Shown one piece after another: positions 38,804 to 48,031 of a stretch of DNA of 64,000 nt. The DNA lies in contig NZ_CP132204.1 of NCBI RefSeq assembly GCF_030718995.1, positions 310,001 to 374,000 on the forward strand, in the 5' to 3' direction. A program made the translations under genes and the position numbers. Under the pieces are notes generated by a model that saw only the letters and a list, made by a program, of their open reading frames with translations, did no database searches and was not told where the DNA came from. Positions within the stretch are counted from its first letter, which is position 1. Each line of letters starts with the position of its first letter. This stretch comes from Arthrobacter oryzae (GTDB lineage: Bacteria > Actinomycetota > Actinomycetes > Actinomycetales > Micrococcaceae).

Positions 38804-39181
38804 CTAGCGGCCGGCTTTCTTCTTGCCGGCGACGGTGCGCTTCGGACCCTTGCGGGTACGGGCGTTGGTCTTCGTACGCTGTCCGCGTACGGGCAGGCCC
38901 TTGCGGTGACGCAGGCCTTCGTAGCTGCCGATTTCAACCTTGCGGCGGATATCAGCGGCCACTTCGCGGCGAAGGTCACCCTCAACCTTGTAGTTGCCTT
39001 CAATGTAGTCACGCAGCTCAACCAACTGTGCGTCCGTCAGGTCCTTGACCCGAACGTCAGCGCTGATGCCGGTAGCAGCCAGGGTTTCGTGTGCACGGGT
39101 CTTGCCCACGCCGTAGATGTAAGTAAGCGCAATTTCCAGCCGCTTTTCGCGGGGAATGTCTACGCCAGCGAGACGAGCCAT
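38804..39181 (-). CDS. rpsM: 30S ribosomal protein S13
   Basis: 125 residues from ATG 39181 ([20 protein letters not shown]). [20 protein letters not shown] is the conserved C-terminal part; the Lys-rich tail reaches toward the decoding site. The upstream open frame to 39232 is not S13-like. Alpha operon order rpmJ-rpsM-rpsK. Confidence 0.97.
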   Translation of the reverse strand: MARLAGVDIPREKRLEIALTYIYGVGKTRAHETLAATGISADVRVKDLTDAQLVELRDYIEGNYKVEGDLRREVAADIRRKVEIGSYEGLRHRKGLPVRGQRTKTNARTRKGPKRTVAGKKKAGR

Positions 39182-39363
39182 AGTGGCGGTACTCCTTGTA
39201 TAAACCGGAGGTCGTAGGCAGTACACCCGCACTTTCAGTGCGGCCCCAGCCTCCGACCGGGGGTTAGCTGTCCGGGCTCTTTCGAGCTAATGTCCCAGTT
39301 CAGCTTGTGCTGCCTTTATTTACTTGCGTGGGTTAGCAACCCAGGGTTTCCCGTGAAGGGAAA

Positions 39364-39477
39364 TTAGCCCTGGCGCTGCTTGTGGCGCGGGTTCTCGCAG
39401 ATCACCATGACCCGGCCATTACGGCGGATCACTTTGCACTTTTCGCAGATCTGCTTGACGCTCGGCTTGACCTTCAT
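39364..39477 (-). CDS. rpmJ: 50S ribosomal protein L36 (zinc-binding C+ form)
   Basis: 37 residues starting [19 protein letters not shown]. The Cys11, Cys14, Cys27 and His32 zinc ligands are all present, so this is the C+ form. ATG at 39477. It lies between infA and rpsM, separated from rpsM by about 180 bp with small hairpins and no gene. Confidence 0.95.
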   Translation of the reverse strand: MKVKPSVKQICEKCKVIRRNGRVMVICENPRHKQRQG

Positions 39478-39546
39478 GGCGTTCCTTTGCGTGTTGCAGT
39501 TGGTCGACTGGACCGGCCTTCGGCTAATGCTCTGGCCGCCCAGTGT

Positions 39547-39768
39547 TTACTTGTAGCGGTAGACGATACGACCACGTGTGAGGTCGTACGGGCTCAGCTC
39601 CACCACTACCCGGTCCTCAGGGAGAATCCTGATGTAGTGCTGGCGCATTTTTCCAGAGATGTGCGCCAGAACGATGTGCTTGTTGGTGAGCTCAACGCGA
39701 AACATCGCATTGGGCAGCGCCTCAGTCACAACGCCCTCGATCTCAATGACCCCGTCCTTCTTGGCCAT
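39547..39768 (-). CDS. infA: Translation initiation factor IF-1
   Basis: 73-residue OB-fold protein, [20 protein letters not shown] to [11 protein letters not shown]. It binds the ribosomal A site during initiation. ATG at 39768 follows GGAGGG. First gene of the infA-rpmJ-rpsM-rpsK-rpoA-rplQ unit. The map gene, its usual upstream neighbour, has been separated from it by the 39922-44427 block. Confidence 0.97.
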   Translation of the reverse strand: MAKKDGVIEIEGVVTEALPNAMFRVELTNKHIVLAHISGKMRQHYIRILPEDRVVVELSPYDLTRGRIVYRYK

Positions 39769-39896
39769 ACCCTCCGCTAACTGTTGTTGCCGCAGCCTCC
39801 CGGTTGGCACCGGACATGACTGCGAACGTTTTTGATTGATTGGCTGCTGCCTTCCGACCGCAAAAGGGCGCAAACAGGGCAGACAACCAACAGACA

Positions 39897-39925
39897 ACAC
39901 TACGCCATCTCGGCAGGAATGTTAA
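39897..39925 (-). promoter_or_regulatory. Candidate promoter of infA and the alpha operon
   Basis: On the minus strand TTAACA (39925-39920) and TAGTGT (39902-39897) have a 17-bp spacer, giving a leader of about 125 nt before infA. The -35 box overlaps the stop codon of the peptidase gene upstream. Confidence 0.4.
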
Positions 39926-40917
39926 ATCGGACCATGGTAGCGCACTACCGGGCCGTACGCAGCAAATACCCCTGCCGGAGTTGAGATGCCCTTCGCCTGC
40001 GAGACGCCGTCCAGGATGGCTTCAGTCACGACGTCGGCAGCCGCGCTCTGCAGCGCAATGAGGCTGAACAGCCGGGGGGCGTCGGGGCTGCTGTGAAGTT
40101 CGACGGCGCCAGTCGCCAGCGCGAACACGGTGTCACCGTCCGCCAGGGTATGGGACGGGTTCAGCGCCCGGGCCACTCCCGCATGGCAGGCAGAGGCGGT
40201 CCGCTTGCACTCCACCTTGGTCAGCACGGCATTCGTGGCAACGACGACCAGCGTGGTGTTGAGGGGCGGGGCTGCCTTCCCTCCCGGGCGCGCGGAGGGT
40301 TCGGGAATTCCATCACGGACACCCACCGGCAACCCCACGGCATTGACCACTGCCAGCGCCCCTATGACTATGCCGTTCTCCAGGGTGGCGGATGCCGTCC
40401 CCACGCCGCCCTTGTAGGTCCCCCGGGCGAGAACCGCACCGGTGCCGGCGCCCACGTTGCCGCGTTCGACGTCGTGCCCTTCCTTTTGGGCGGCAGCGGC
40501 GGCAGTTGCGGCGTAACCCATCCCCTCGTCGGGGCGGGCGGAAAAGTCACCGCCGCGGCCGAGGTCAAAGATGGCGGCAGCCGGGACGATCGGCACGAGT
40601 CCGCCGGGCACGGCGAGTCCCCGGCCGTTCTCCTCGCACCAGCGCTGGGCACCGCGCGCTGCGACGAGTCCGTAGGCACTGCCGCCGGTGAGCACCACAG
40701 CATCCACCTGCTGGGAGAGGGTGGCGGGGTCCAGGGCATCGGTTTCGAAGGTGGCCGGTCCGCCGCCGCGGACGTCAACGGAGCCCACAGTTCCGGGCGG
40801 TGGCAGCACCACGGTCACCCCGGTGAGCCAGCCGCCGTCGGACGCCTGTTCTGATCCAGACCCGATTTTCTGGATGTGGCCTACCCGGATCCCGGTGACG
40901 TCGGTAATCGCTCCCAT
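39922..40917 (-). CDS. P1-family (DmpA-like) aminopeptidase
   Basis: 331 residues from ATG 40917 (MGAITDVTGIRVGHIQK). Family S58/P1 features are the early TGIRVGH, GGSAYGLVAARG, the NVGAGTGA loop and the downstream GVGTAS region, where autocatalytic cleavage normally exposes the Ser/Thr nucleophile. Members are N-terminal nucleophile aminopeptidases or D-aminopeptidases; the substrate cannot be told here. No signal peptide is seen, so it is probably cytosolic. Upstream extension to 41100 was rejected. Divergent from the ABC transporter by about 260 bp. Confidence 0.85.
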   Translation of the reverse strand: MGAITDVTGIRVGHIQKIGSGSEQASDGGWLTGVTVVLPPPGTVGSVDVRGGGPATFETDALDPATLSQQVDAVVLTGGSAYGLVAARGAQRWCEENGRGLAVPGGLVPIVPAAAIFDLGRGGDFSARPDEGMGYAATAAAAAQKEGHDVERGNVGAGTGAVLARGTYKGGVGTASATLENGIVIGALAVVNAVGLPVGVRDGIPEPSARPGGKAAPPLNTTLVVVATNAVLTKVECKRTASACHAGVARALNPSHTLADGDTVFALATGAVELHSSPDAPRLFSLIALQSAAADVVTEAILDGVSQAKGISTPAGVFAAYGPVVRYHGPI

Positions 40918-41175
40918 GGCTCCATTGTGCGCCTCTGGAATAACTGAGTGTCCACTCCCGCGCATTCGGCGACCCGCGGGAGCGCCTCCGCCCCGCAAAA
41001 CAAACGTTATGCAATACTGCCTGCAACACAGCGTTAACGGGCAAGGAAGCCTTGAATAACAAACCTCTGACGAGGCCTTGTGCGGGATTCTGCCCACCAA
41101 CCATGTGGTGAAGTGAAGCTAAATCCCCACGCCCACAGGCCTGTATTACGCAGGCCCGGATCCGTTAGAGACCGA

Positions 41176-42126
41176 ATGACACGACAACTGACTGACAGGC
41201 CGCCCGCCGTCGCGGACGCCGGTCCGGCTCTGCGGAACCGGCCGAAATGGTCCGGCAGGACCCGGCGGGACTTCTTCGTCTTCCTTGCCCTCGCGCTGCC
41301 CAACCTGGTGCTGATCGCGGTCTTCACCTACCTCCCGCTCATCAACAACGTCTATTACTCCACGCTGGACTGGACCTTGGGGTCGGCGTCGGCCACCGTC
41401 GTGGGGCTGGACAACTACGTCACGTTCTTCACCAGTGCCGATGCCGCGAAGGTGCTCGGCACCACGGCGGTCTTCACGCTGGTAACGGTGGGCGGCTCCA
41501 TGGTGTTGGGCCTGCTGATCGCACTCGCATTGAACTCCAAGGTCCGCGGGACCACCTTTGCGCGATCCGCCGTTTTTGCGCCCTATGTTCTCAGCGGCGT
41601 GGGCGTGGGACTGGTGTGGCTCTTCATCTTCGATCCGGGCTACGGCGTCCTGGCCTGGATCCTCCGCGGGCTCGGCCAGCAGAGCCCCCAATGGATCAAC
41701 GATCCGCAGCTCTCACTGGTCATGGTGATCATCGTGTACGTCTGGAAGAACCTGGGTTACTGCGCTGTGGTGTACCTTGCGGGGCTGCAGTCGCTCCCGC
41801 AGGACGTCATGGAGGCCGCCTCCCTCGATGGCGCCAACGGCTTCCGGCGCTTCCTGAGCATGTCCGTCCCGCTGCTCTCCCCCACCACGTTCTTCCTGCT
41901 GATCACCACGATGCTCAGCTCGCTGCAGGCATTCGACCTGATCAGGATCATGACACCCCTGGGCAACGGCACCAGCACGCTGATCTACGAGGCCTACCTC
42001 CAGGCATTCGGTGCCTTCAACCGGGCCGGCTACTCTGCGTCCATCTCCGTGGTGCTCTTCGCCATCCTGCTGATCATCACCGTGCTGCAGCTGCGGTTCG
42101 TAGAACGGAAGGTGCACTACTCGTGA
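41176..42126 (+). CDS. Sugar ABC transporter permease (CUT1, MalF/UgpA-like)
   Basis: 316 residues with six predicted transmembrane segments. The EAA loop is EAASLDGANGFRRFLSMSVPLL. ATG 41176 gives an N-terminal cytoplasmic part of about 30 residues; the upstream frame lacks features. The stop overlaps the GTG of the second permease. Together they form the channel for a carbohydrate, type unknown. The ATPase is not in the window, so a shared MsmK/MalK-type ATPase from elsewhere is expected. Confidence 0.9.
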   Translation: MTRQLTDRPPAVADAGPALRNRPKWSGRTRRDFFVFLALALPNLVLIAVFTYLPLINNVYYSTLDWTLGSASATVVGLDNYVTFFTSADAAKVLGTTAVFTLVTVGGSMVLGLLIALALNSKVRGTTFARSAVFAPYVLSGVGVGLVWLFIFDPGYGVLAWILRGLGQQSPQWINDPQLSLVMVIIVYVWKNLGYCAVVYLAGLQSLPQDVMEAASLDGANGFRRFLSMSVPLLSPTTFFLLITTMLSSLQAFDLIRIMTPLGNGTSTLIYEAYLQAFGAFNRAGYSASISVVLFAILLIITVLQLRFVERKVHYS

Positions 42127-42977
42127 GCACGAACCGGCCGCTCTCCCGCGCCAACATCGTCCAGACCATTGCCGGCGGCTACATCCCGCTGATCCTGGCA
42201 ACCCTGGTGGTGTTCCTGCCCCTGCTCTGGATGATCCTGAGTTCGTTCAAGCAGCCCGGCGAGATCATCACCATGGACCTAGAGCTTCTTCCGGAAACCC
42301 TGAACCTGGAGAACTACAACATCGCCATGACCACGGTGCCGTTCGCGCAGTTCTTCCTGAACAGCACCATCGTCACGCTGGTGGGCGCCACCATCAAGGT
42401 GCTGCTGGCAATCCTCACCGCCTACGCCCTGGTGTTCGTACGGTTCCCCTACAAGAACGCCATCTTCGTGCTGATCCTCGTCGCCCTGATGGTTCCTCCG
42501 CAGGTGTCCATCCTGCCCAACTACATCCTCATCGCCGGGATGGGCGGAAAGAACACCCTCTGGGGCATCATCCTCCCCGGCCTGGGAACCGCCTTCGGCA
42601 CCTTCCTGCTTCGCCAGCACTTCATGACGCTGCCGGCCTCCATCCTGGAGTCCGCGGAGATCGACGGCGCCGGCCACTGGCGCCGTCTCTGGCGGATCGT
42701 GGTCCCGGTCTCGGTCCCCTCAATCGCCACCGTCGCCCTGGTCACCGTGGTCAGCGAGTGGAACGACTACATCTGGCCGCTCATCATCACGGACCGGCCG
42801 GAAACCATGACCCTCCCCGTGGGACTCACGCTGCTGCAGAACTCCGAGGGCAACGGCTCCGGCTGGGGCATCCTCATGGCGGGAGCCGTTCTGGTGATCG
42901 TCCCCATCCTGGTGGTGTTCGCGGCACTCCAGCGCTACATCGTGGCCGGCCTTACTCAGGGCAGCGTCACCGGCTAG
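42123..42977 (+). CDS. Sugar ABC transporter permease (CUT1, MalG/UgpE-like)
   Basis: 284 residues, six transmembrane segments, EAA loop ESAEIDGAGHWRRLWRIVVP. GTG at 42123 overlaps the upstream stop (GTGA). A frame read back through the first permease gene is not real. Second half of the heterodimeric channel with 41176-42126. Confidence 0.9.
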   Translation: MSTNRPLSRANIVQTIAGGYIPLILATLVVFLPLLWMILSSFKQPGEIITMDLELLPETLNLENYNIAMTTVPFAQFFLNSTIVTLVGATIKVLLAILTAYALVFVRFPYKNAIFVLILVALMVPPQVSILPNYILIAGMGGKNTLWGIILPGLGTAFGTFLLRQHFMTLPASILESAEIDGAGHWRRLWRIVVPVSVPSIATVALVTVVSEWNDYIWPLIITDRPETMTLPVGLTLLQNSEGNGSGWGILMAGAVLVIVPILVVFAALQRYIVAGLTQGSVTG

Positions 42978-43080
42978 GGCCAGCGATTGCCTGCCGGGCG
43001 GCTAACGCTTCCTCCGCACCACCTGTCATCCCACCCGTACAACGAGTCAGCATGAGCAATCACCTTTGAGAGGATCCACA

Positions 43081-44427
43081 ATGGGTATGAATTTAGACCG
43101 CAGGCATTTCCTTGGGCTGGCCGGCGCAGGAGCCGGCGCTGCCGCGCTGTCAGCATGCGGCGGCCCGTCCACCGGCGGAACAACGCCTGCGAGCAAGGCT
43201 GCCGAAATCGACTTCAGCGGCGTCAAGCCGGCCGCCTCCATCGACTTCTGGACGAACCACCCGGGCAAGTCCCAGGACGTGGAAAAGTCCATCATCGCGA
43301 AGTTCCATGCCAAGTTCCCGGACATCAAGGTGAACCTGGTGACCGCCGGCGCCAACTACGAGGAAATCGCCCAGAAGTTCCAGACCTCGCAGGCGGCCAA
43401 GGAGGCGCTGCCGGGTGTTGTGGTCCTCTCCGACGTGTGGTGGTTCCGCTACTTCTCCAACGGCAACATCATCCCGCTGGACGGCCTTGTCAAGGAGCTG
43501 GACATCAAGGTGGATGATTTCCAGAAGTCCCTCGTGGCCGACTACCAGTATGACGACAAGCAGTGGGCCCTCCCCTATGGGCGGTCCACGCCGCTGTTCT
43601 ACTACAACAAGGACCACTTCAAGGCTGCGGGTCTGCCCGACCGGGCTCCGAAGACGTGGCAGGAGTTTGCCGAATGGGCACCGAAGCTGAAGGCAAGCTC
43701 AGGCGCCCAGTACGCCTACATCTACCCCGCCCTGGCCGGTTACGCGGGCTGGACCCTGCAGAACAACCTCTGGGGCTGGGGCGGCAGCTGGTCCAATGAG
43801 TGGACCATCAACTGCGACTCGGCGGAATCCGTGGAGGCGCTGCAGTGGGCCCAGGATTCCATCTACAAGGACGGCTGGGCGGGTGTTTCCTCCAAGGAGG
43901 CCGCTGACGACTTCGCCGCGGGCATCACGTCGTCCACCATCTCGTCCACCGGGTCCCTGCTGGGTGTGCTCAAGTCCGCCAAGTTCAACGTGGGAGTCGG
44001 CTTCCTGCCGGGCGGCCCCAAAGTGGACAGCGGCGTGTGCCCCACGGGCGGCGCCGGCCTGGGCATCCCCAGCGGCGTGAGCAAGGAAGTACAGCTGGCC
44101 GCCGGCACGTTCCTGAAGTTCATGACGGAGCCGGAGAACACGGCGGAGTTCTCGGCGGCCACCGGATACATGCCCACGCGTGTTTCGGCCGACATGACCG
44201 CGGTCCTGGCCAAGACGCCGCAGATCAAGACCGCCATGGACCAGCTGGCAGCCACCCGCGTCCAGGACAACGCCCGGGTGTTCCTGCCCGGCGCAGACCA
44301 GGAAATGGCCAAGGCCGCAGCGAAGATCCTCACCCAGCAGGGCGACGTGAAGGCCACCATGACCGCGCTGAAGTCCACGCTGGAGGGCATCTACACGAAG
44401 GACGTCAAGCCCAAGCTCAAGAGCTGA
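43081..44427 (+). CDS. Extracellular sugar-binding lipoprotein of the CUT1 transporter
   Basis: 448 residues from ATG 43081 (GAGAGG upstream). The N-terminus has DRRHFLGLAGAG followed by a lipobox-like LSAC, so Tat- or Sec-exported and lipid-anchored on the outside of the membrane. The mature part has family 1 solute-binding features (DFWTNHPGKSQDVEKSII, PYGRSTPLFYYNKDHFKAAG). It delivers substrate to the two permeases upstream. Unusually it follows rather than precedes the permeases. Ligand unknown. Confidence 0.9.
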   Translation: MGMNLDRRHFLGLAGAGAGAAALSACGGPSTGGTTPASKAAEIDFSGVKPAASIDFWTNHPGKSQDVEKSIIAKFHAKFPDIKVNLVTAGANYEEIAQKFQTSQAAKEALPGVVVLSDVWWFRYFSNGNIIPLDGLVKELDIKVDDFQKSLVADYQYDDKQWALPYGRSTPLFYYNKDHFKAAGLPDRAPKTWQEFAEWAPKLKASSGAQYAYIYPALAGYAGWTLQNNLWGWGGSWSNEWTINCDSAESVEALQWAQDSIYKDGWAGVSSKEAADDFAAGITSSTISSTGSLLGVLKSAKFNVGVGFLPGGPKVDSGVCPTGGAGLGIPSGVSKEVQLAAGTFLKFMTEPENTAEFSAATGYMPTRVSADMTAVLAKTPQIKTAMDQLAATRVQDNARVFLPGADQEMAKAAAKILTQQGDVKATMTALKSTLEGIYTKDVKPKLKS

Positions 44428-44450
44428 CGCGCGGTCTCGACGCGCAAAAA

Positions 44451-44484
44451 GTCCCGCGATACGCAGAACGTCCCGCGATACGCA
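44451..44484 (+). repeat. Tandem 15-mer repeat before the terminator
   Basis: GTCCCGCGATACGCA occurs at 44451-44465 and 44470-44484, spaced 19 bp, directly before the long palindrome. No function is evident. Confidence 0.8.
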
Positions 44485-44527
44485 AAATCCCTGGCGCACC
44501 CGGAATTCCGGGTGCGCCAGGGATTTT
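44484..44527. terminator. 44-bp perfect palindrome, bidirectional terminator
   Basis: Two 22-base arms form an uninterrupted palindrome centred at 44505/44506, starting AAAA and ending TTTT. It lies between the convergent sugar-binding-protein gene and map, so it can end transcripts on both strands. Confidence 0.9.
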
Positions 44528-44548
44528 CCGCGTCGCCAGGCGCGAAAC

Positions 44549-45376
44549 CTACGGGATGGGGACGGGGACCACGCCCAGCGACGCAAGCCGCTCCGCACCG
44601 CCGTCGGGCGCTGACAGGACCCAGATGCCCTTTTCATGGACGGCCACCGAGTGCTCCCACTGGCAGGAGCGCTTGCCGTCGGTGGTCACCACGGTCCAGT
44701 CGTCGTCGAGCACGGCCGTCTCGATGCTGCCGCGGACCAGCATGGGCTCAATGGCCAAGCACAGTCCCGGCCGGATTTTGGGGCCGCGGTGGCTGGTCCG
44801 GTAGTTCAGCACGTCCGGCGCCATGTGCATTTCGGAGCCGATGCCGTGGCCCACATAGTCTTCCAGGATGCCCAGCGGCTTGCCCGGAACGGAGGAGACG
44901 TAGTCGTCCACCGCGCAGCCGATGTCCCCGACGAACTTCCCCGTGGCCAGGGCAGCGATGCCACGCCACATGGCTTCCTCGGTGACCTCGGACAGCCGGA
45001 CGTCCTCCGGATCGGGGGTTCCCACAATCACGGTGCGGGCCGAGTCGGAGTGCCAGCCGTCCACAATCGCGCCGCCGTCGATGGAGATGATGTCGCCGTC
45101 GTTCAGCACGCGGCTGCCCGGGATCCCGTGGACCACTTCCTCGTTGACCGAGGTGCAGATGGTGGCCGGGAACCCGTGGTAGCCGAGGAAGTTGGACTTG
45201 GCGCCTGCCTCGTCCAGGACTGCGCGGAATACTGTGTCCAGCTGCGCCGTGGTGGCACCCGGAACGGCTGCCGCCACCGCAGCGTCCAGCGCGCGGCTCA
45301 GGACCAGGCCTGCCTCGTGCATGGTGCGCATTTGGGCGTTGGTCTTGTATTCGATCCGGGGCTGTCCGAATGCCAT
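44549..45376 (-). CDS. map: Methionine aminopeptidase, type I
   Basis: 275 residues from ATG 45376 (MAFGQPRIEYKTNAQMRTM). It removes the initiator Met from nascent proteins. The metal ligands are in DGDIISIDGGAIVDGWHSDSART, in YVGHGIGSEMH, in LAIEPML and in CQWEHSVAV. The start is 37 bp after the oleD-like gene, with no terminator between. The upstream operon may therefore carry map along; its usual partner adk is now 5.9 kb upstream. Confidence 0.96.
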   Translation of the reverse strand: MAFGQPRIEYKTNAQMRTMHEAGLVLSRALDAAVAAAVPGATTAQLDTVFRAVLDEAGAKSNFLGYHGFPATICTSVNEEVVHGIPGSRVLNDGDIISIDGGAIVDGWHSDSARTVIVGTPDPEDVRLSEVTEEAMWRGIAALATGKFVGDIGCAVDDYVSSVPGKPLGILEDYVGHGIGSEMHMAPDVLNYRTSHRGPKIRPGLCLAIEPMLVRGSIETAVLDDDWTVVTTDGKRSCQWEHSVAVHEKGIWVLSAPDGGAERLASLGVVPVPIP

Positions 45377-45413
45377 GTATACCTCAGTGCTTCGTCTCGC
45401 TGGCGGGATGCGT

Positions 45414-46325
45414 TCATCCCAGGTCTCTGATCCATTGTCCCGCACCGGCGAAGCAGCTCGGGACAGGGTCCACTCCCAGCTCGCCCCGCAAGCGGCCCGT
45501 GCAGTAAGTGCGCTCGAATCCAAGCTGGCTGACGGCATAGCGCGTCAGCCGCGGCGGCTTGCGCGTCACGCCGGCCATCGCCTCCAGGGACGCCGCCAGC
45601 ATCATCGCCGCGCGCATCGGGATAAAGCCGAGTTCGACCTCGGACCGGCCGGTGGCGTCCAGCACTTCCCGCAGCACTCTGCCCAGGGCCACGGGCCGGT
45701 GGTCCGCCACGTTGACGGGACCGGTGACGTCCGAGGTGCAGGCGGCGAGCGCTGCCCGGGCCAGGTTCCCGATGGACGTCAGCTGGTGCAGGACATCCGG
45801 GCCTCCGACGCTCAGCAGCCGGTTATGGTTCACGTTGCTAATGAGGCGGGGCAGGAGCGTCCGGTCACCGCGGCCGTAGACGCCGTGCGGCCGGAGGATG
45901 AGCGCATTGGCGTGCCGCGCCGCCGCTGCCTCGGCTAAGGCCTTCGAACTGGAGTAGGCGTTCAGGTACCGGCCCGCGACCGGGTTCTCCGGCCGGTCGA
46001 CGCACGGCTGCCACCACGGATAGACGCTGGAACTGGAAATGTGGACCAGCCGCGCGTACGGGAACGCCGCTGCAACGGCCTCCGTCCCCAGGACATTGAC
46101 GCGGTGGAAGATCTGCGGCGGCCCCCAGTCCGCAACGTGTGCTCCGGAATGCACGACGGCGTCAACTTCCGGCGGGTTGGACAGCGGCCCCGCGCTGAGG
46201 TCCCACACCGTCACGCCGGGGAGCGGGCGCCGGCCATACCGGACCACCTCCCAGCCTTGCTCCTCAGCAGCTTCGGCAACAGCTCCGCCGACGAAACCGC
46301 TGGCCCCGGTCACGGCGATCCTCAT
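45414..46325 (-). CDS. oleD: OleD-like NAD(P)-dependent 2-alkyl-3-ketoalkanoate reductase (extended SDR)
   Basis: 303 residues. Rossmann motif TGASGFVGG (6-14) and catalytic Tyr124/Lys128 in AYSSSKALAE, with Ser near HISSSSVY. In the Ole pathway this enzyme reduces the beta-keto acid made by OleA to a beta-hydroxy acid. The assignment rests on the SDR fold plus the neighbouring OleC- and OleA-like genes; alone it would only be an NAD-dependent epimerase/dehydratase. ATG overlaps the oleC-like stop (ATGA). Confidence 0.68.
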   Translation of the reverse strand: MRIAVTGASGFVGGAVAEAAEEQGWEVVRYGRRPLPGVTVWDLSAGPLSNPPEVDAVVHSGAHVADWGPPQIFHRVNVLGTEAVAAAFPYARLVHISSSSVYPWWQPCVDRPENPVAGRYLNAYSSSKALAEAAAARHANALILRPHGVYGRGDRTLLPRLISNVNHNRLLSVGGPDVLHQLTSIGNLARAALAACTSDVTGPVNVADHRPVALGRVLREVLDATGRSEVELGFIPMRAAMMLAASLEAMAGVTRKPPRLTRYAVSQLGFERTYCTGRLRGELGVDPVPSCFAGAGQWIRDLG

Positions 46326-48031
46326 GGCGCTCCTTCCGAGGGCCGGTCACGCAGCGGGCTCCCTTCCGGCCTGCGGTCTGCGAAGAGCGCCCGCAGGGCT
46401 ACGCGGTCGGGTTTGCGGTGCCGGCCGGACGCCGGCAGTTTGGGCATGACCTCAATCCTGTCGGGCAGGGCCGATTCGTCGATGAGCAGGGGCAGTTCGC
46501 GGCGGAGGGTCCGCAGCAGCGCCGCGTGGTCCTGTCCCTGGTGGGGTTCGACAGCGAGCCACACCGCTTCGTCGCCGATGCCGTCCGGGACGCCGACCAT
46601 CGCGGCCTGGGCCACGCCGTCGATACCGGCAATGACCGGCTCGTACAGGCCCGGGTAGATGTTGGTCTTGCCGCGGATGATCATGTCCTTCTTGCGCCCC
46701 AGCAGGACGAGCCGGCCGTGGTCCACTCTCACGAGGTCACCGGTGGCGTGCTCGTCCATGGTGTCCTCGCCGAGGTAACCCAGACACATGTTGGGCCCGG
46801 AGACGATCAGTTCGTGGTCGTCCGCCACGCGGAAGCGCACGCCCGGCAGCGGCCCGCCGAGGTAGTCGCCCTCCCCGGCGCCGTCCGCGGTCAGGGATTC
46901 CGCGGTGCGTCCGGACGCGAAGTCCAGTTTCTCGTGCCCGTCCGCGATCGCGATGGGCAGGACTTCGGTCATTCCGTAGATGCAATGGAAGCGCACTCCG
47001 GGCAGGAGACCGGCAGCCCGCGCCAGGAACGGGGCCAGCACGGGGGCGGCGCCCAGCATCACCGTTTTCAGCGTGTCCGGCCACACCAGCTGTCCTGACT
47101 CCACGGCGTCAAGGATCGGCGCCAGCTGCGAGGGCACCAGGAACACATGGGTGGCCGCCTTCCGGCCAGGCGTCGATCCCAGCTCGGCCGCGAACCGCAG
47201 CGGATCGATGGTGGCGGACAACCCGTACGCCGGCATGGTCCAGTGGGCACCGGCGATCAGGGCCGGCAGGCCCATCATCAGCTGTTCCGAGTGGATGCGG
47301 TCGCCGGCCGCGAACGTGCAGCGTGTGCTCAACTGGCCGAAGCCGGCCGCCAGGGTGCCGCGGCTGTGCACCACGCCCTTAGGCTTCCCGGTGGTGCCGG
47401 ACGTGAAGATGATGACCGCTTCCTGGCCCGGCGCCGCGTCAACCGGCGGCACCCAGTCCGGCCTGCCGCCGTCGTGAGCTCCGCCGTCGTACTTACTGGC
47501 GCGGGAAGCGCTGCGGGACAGGGCGCGGATGTTGGTGGACGTGAACGGGACCCCCGGAAGCCACGGACCGGAGTGGAAGTGCCGGACCTCCATGGCTCCG
47601 TAGTCCGGCAGCAGCAGGCCCCGCCGCCGGGCAAGGCGCCGCTGCGGGCCGGGCGCGCTGAGCGCATAAAGCAGCGACTCGGAGGCCGCCCATCGCGGCG
47701 ACGCGAGCGCCGTCCTGTTCCGGAAAAGTTCGGGACCAACTCCGGGATCGATGAACACGATGGCCCCGCCGGCCCGGACGGCCGCCAAGGCGAGCGTGAA
47801 CGCCGCCGGACCCGGCCGCACGGAAAACAGCAGGCGCTCCCCCGGGCCGAATCCTTCGCGCCGCAGGCCCGCGGCGGTGGATTCAATCCCGGCGGCAAGG
47901 TCCCGGTAGCTGATGGTCTTTCCCGGTTTTCCGCTGCGTTTGCCGGGTGCCGTGATGGCCGGGTGGTCCGGGTACTTCGCAGCGGCGTCGTACACAGCGG
48001 CGATGAGGTCATCCGGGAGGTCAGTTCGCAC
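46322..48031 (-). CDS. oleC: OleC-like AMP-dependent synthetase (beta-lactone synthetase type)
   Basis: 569 residues. ANL-fold motifs: IIFTSGTTGKPKGV (about 208-220), YGMTEVLPI, TGDLVRVDHGRLVLLGRKK and a C-terminal GRHRKPDR resembling the RHN-K segment of OleC rather than the usual GK. VFIDPGVG near residue 95 is also OleC-like. OleC adenylates beta-hydroxy acids and closes a beta-lactone. There is no fused alpha/beta-hydrolase, although actinobacterial OleB is commonly fused to OleC. GTG start inside the last 11 bases of the P450 gene. Confidence 0.72.
   Translation of the reverse strand: MRTDLPDDLIAAVYDAAAKYPDHPAITAPGKRSGKPGKTISYRDLAAGIESTAAGLRREGFGPGERLLFSVRPGPAAFTLALAAVRAGGAIVFIDPGVGPELFRNRTALASPRWAASESLLYALSAPGPQRRLARRRGLLLPDYGAMEVRHFHSGPWLPGVPFTSTNIRALSRSASRASKYDGGAHDGGRPDWVPPVDAAPGQEAVIIFTSGTTGKPKGVVHSRGTLAAGFGQLSTRCTFAAGDRIHSEQLMMGLPALIAGAHWTMPAYGLSATIDPLRFAAELGSTPGRKAATHVFLVPSQLAPILDAVESGQLVWPDTLKTVMLGAAPVLAPFLARAAGLLPGVRFHCIYGMTEVLPIAIADGHEKLDFASGRTAESLTADGAGEGDYLGGPLPGVRFRVADDHELIVSGPNMCLGYLGEDTMDEHATGDLVRVDHGRLVLLGRKKDMIIRGKTNIYPGLYEPVIAGIDGVAQAAMVGVPDGIGDEAVWLAVEPHQGQDHAALLRTLRRELPLLIDESALPDRIEVMPKLPASGRHRKPDRVALRALFADRRPEGSPLRDRPSEGAP

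Noticed and set aside
41247..42977. A 576-codon plus frame covering both permease genes
   Set aside because: Only the part from the GTG at 42123 is a permease. The upstream half is an out-of-frame reading of the first permease gene.
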